From contig CM047426.1 of assembly GCA_026168455.1 (NCBI GenBank), positions 90,051,986 through 90,115,985 on the forward strand: a stretch of 64,000 nucleotides of DNA, written 5' to 3'. The stretch's first letter is position 1, and every line of letters starts with the position of its first letter. A program made the translations under genes and the position numbers. Source of the DNA: Theocolax elegans (lineage: Eukaryota; Arthropoda; Insecta; Hymenoptera; Cerocephalidae). Below are positions 62,874 to 64,000 of the stretch, piece by piece. The notes under the pieces are model-generated. The model was not told where the DNA came from. It did not search any database and saw nothing but the letters and a program-made list of their open reading frames with translations.

Positions 62874-64000
62874 CTATTTAGAATTGTACGTCGAATAAAC
62901 CTTCCTAGGTGTAGGTTGTCTTTGCCTAGCTAAGAAAGATTGACCCTGGCCTGAGCTTAATGTTGCCAACCTTTGGTCGACGGCCTCACGATGTCTCGTT
63001 AAACCGTACTCATAAAATGCCGAAATCATGAGCTTTTCTTCCATGTCCCTTATCATTTTCGACTCCTTATAAGATCTTTCCATGTCTTCAAGCGTTTTAC
63101 GTTTGTCGACACTGCCACTATCACGATTACGCAACATTGCCATGTCTGAAGGTGATTGAGCTGCACTTTGTTGCAGTTTTGGACCAAAAATATTTATAAC
63201 ACTTTTGGCTTTTTCTACATACTTTTTGTATCGCTCTTCGAGAGAAGCAAGTTCGCATTCCTTACGTGAAAGACTTTCTTGAAGGCTAACAACTTTTTGT
63301 TTTTGACTTTGAAGACTACTTTCACGTTCCTCATTCAGTACATTCATTCGTTCATATTCAGTCTGTAGTCGACGCAACTCATCCTGCAAGTGTTGGAGTT
63401 TATGCTGTTCACTTTTTGATTCAGAGGCTTGATTTCCTGTTAATTCTTCTAATTTGTTTTCTGAAAGAAATTAATTTATTTTACTTTAATTTTACATTTA
63501 AAAACTTTATAAAATATCAATTTTAATAGCAATTGATTTTCATAATAATTCATCATATATAAAATAAACACATTTTTTACCTAATTCAAGTATTCTCTGA
63601 TTAGCTTTTCGATTTTGTCCTCGAAGATTATTTAATCTTTCTTCTGAATCTTCAAGCAAGGCTTGCATTGGTAACTTATCATCACTGCCTTTTTGTTGAT
63701 TTAATTTTAACATTTTGTTCTCATGCTGCAAAAGTACAAGTTTCTCTTTGATTGCTGGTGGAATAATTTCTGTATTAACTACTGCCTCGTCAGCTGTCAA
63801 ATTTGTTACATTTTCTACTGCATGCAATTGTGTACATTTCAGTTCTTCATTAGTTTCTTTTAAAGCATCACGTTCTATAATCAATCTATCTCTTTCACGT
63901 TGCACGGCGCCTAATTGAGCTTCAAGTTTCTTTGCATCATATTCAAGTTTATCACATTTGTTACTTTGTTCATCTAACTTGTGATGGGCTTCAGCAAGCT
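62874..64000 (-). CDS. hook: Hook microtubule-tethering protein (C-terminal part, runs off window)
   Basis: Two coding exons are visible: 64000-63581 (open at the window edge) and 63460-62874 (stop TAG at 62874-62876), separated by a 120-base GT-AG intron and in phase, giving 334 residues. Most is heptad-type coiled coil rich in Glu, Lys, Leu and Gln. The end carries Hook-family signatures: [18 protein letters not shown], a METEEK-like [20 protein letters not shown], and [13 protein letters not shown] near the C-terminus. Hook proteins are dynein-dynactin adaptors; the N-terminal Hook domain (not in this window) binds dynein light intermediate chain, and this C-terminal part binds the FTS/FHIP complex on endosomes. 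The family is about 680-730 residues, so about half is missing beyond 64000. Confidence 0.95.

Overview
The window looks like nuclear DNA of an insect. It is very AT-rich, full of homopolymers and microsatellites, and has spliced genes with small phase-consistent introns. A hymenopteran (possibly a parasitoid wasp) is my best guess from the AT-rich style and the N-terminus of the Brat protein, but that is inference. Four protein-coding genes can be supported.

Layout. (1) 1-5509: noncoding upstream or intron sequence of brat, with two CpG-rich islands that may hold promoters or 5' UTR exons. (2) 5529-8099 (+): the complete coding region of brain tumor (brat), a TRIM-NHL translational repressor, in one uninterrupted GC-rich exon. 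(3) 8100-44645: about 36.5 kb without any recognisable protein. Its first 28.6 kb, up to a well-formed poly(A) signal at 36675, may be a very long brat 3' UTR. It also contains microsatellites, a possible Pho/YY1 site pair and a possible embedded core promoter. The last 8 kb look intergenic. (4) 44646-54585 (-): a complete 22-exon BRWD3/PHIP gene (1855 aa; WD40 propeller, cryptic Tudor, two bromodomains, acidic tail). Its introns carry an apparent 5S-rRNA-derived SINE and a compound inverted-repeat element. (5) 54586-59314: BRWD3 promoter and 5' UTR, a mostly featureless AT-rich spacer, then the DHDDS promoter region. (6) 59315-60667 (+): a complete five-exon DHDDS (cis-prenyltransferase, 297 aa). 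(7) 62874-64000 (-): the C-terminal part of hook, running off the window.

The genes do not form a pathway. They cover post-transcriptional control (Brat), chromatin and ubiquitin (BRWD3), dolichol synthesis (DHDDS) and dynein cargo transport (Hook). Brat and BRWD3 are convergent across the large desert, DHDDS and hook are convergent across 2.2 kb, and BRWD3 and DHDDS are divergent. No CRISPR array, prokaryotic feature, virus gene or confident tRNA gene was seen. The most unusual items are the 5S-derived SINE, the paired-hairpin element next to it, the putative 28 kb brat 3' UTR with Brat-type binding motifs, and a second bromodomain that keeps the acetyl-lysine-binding Asn.
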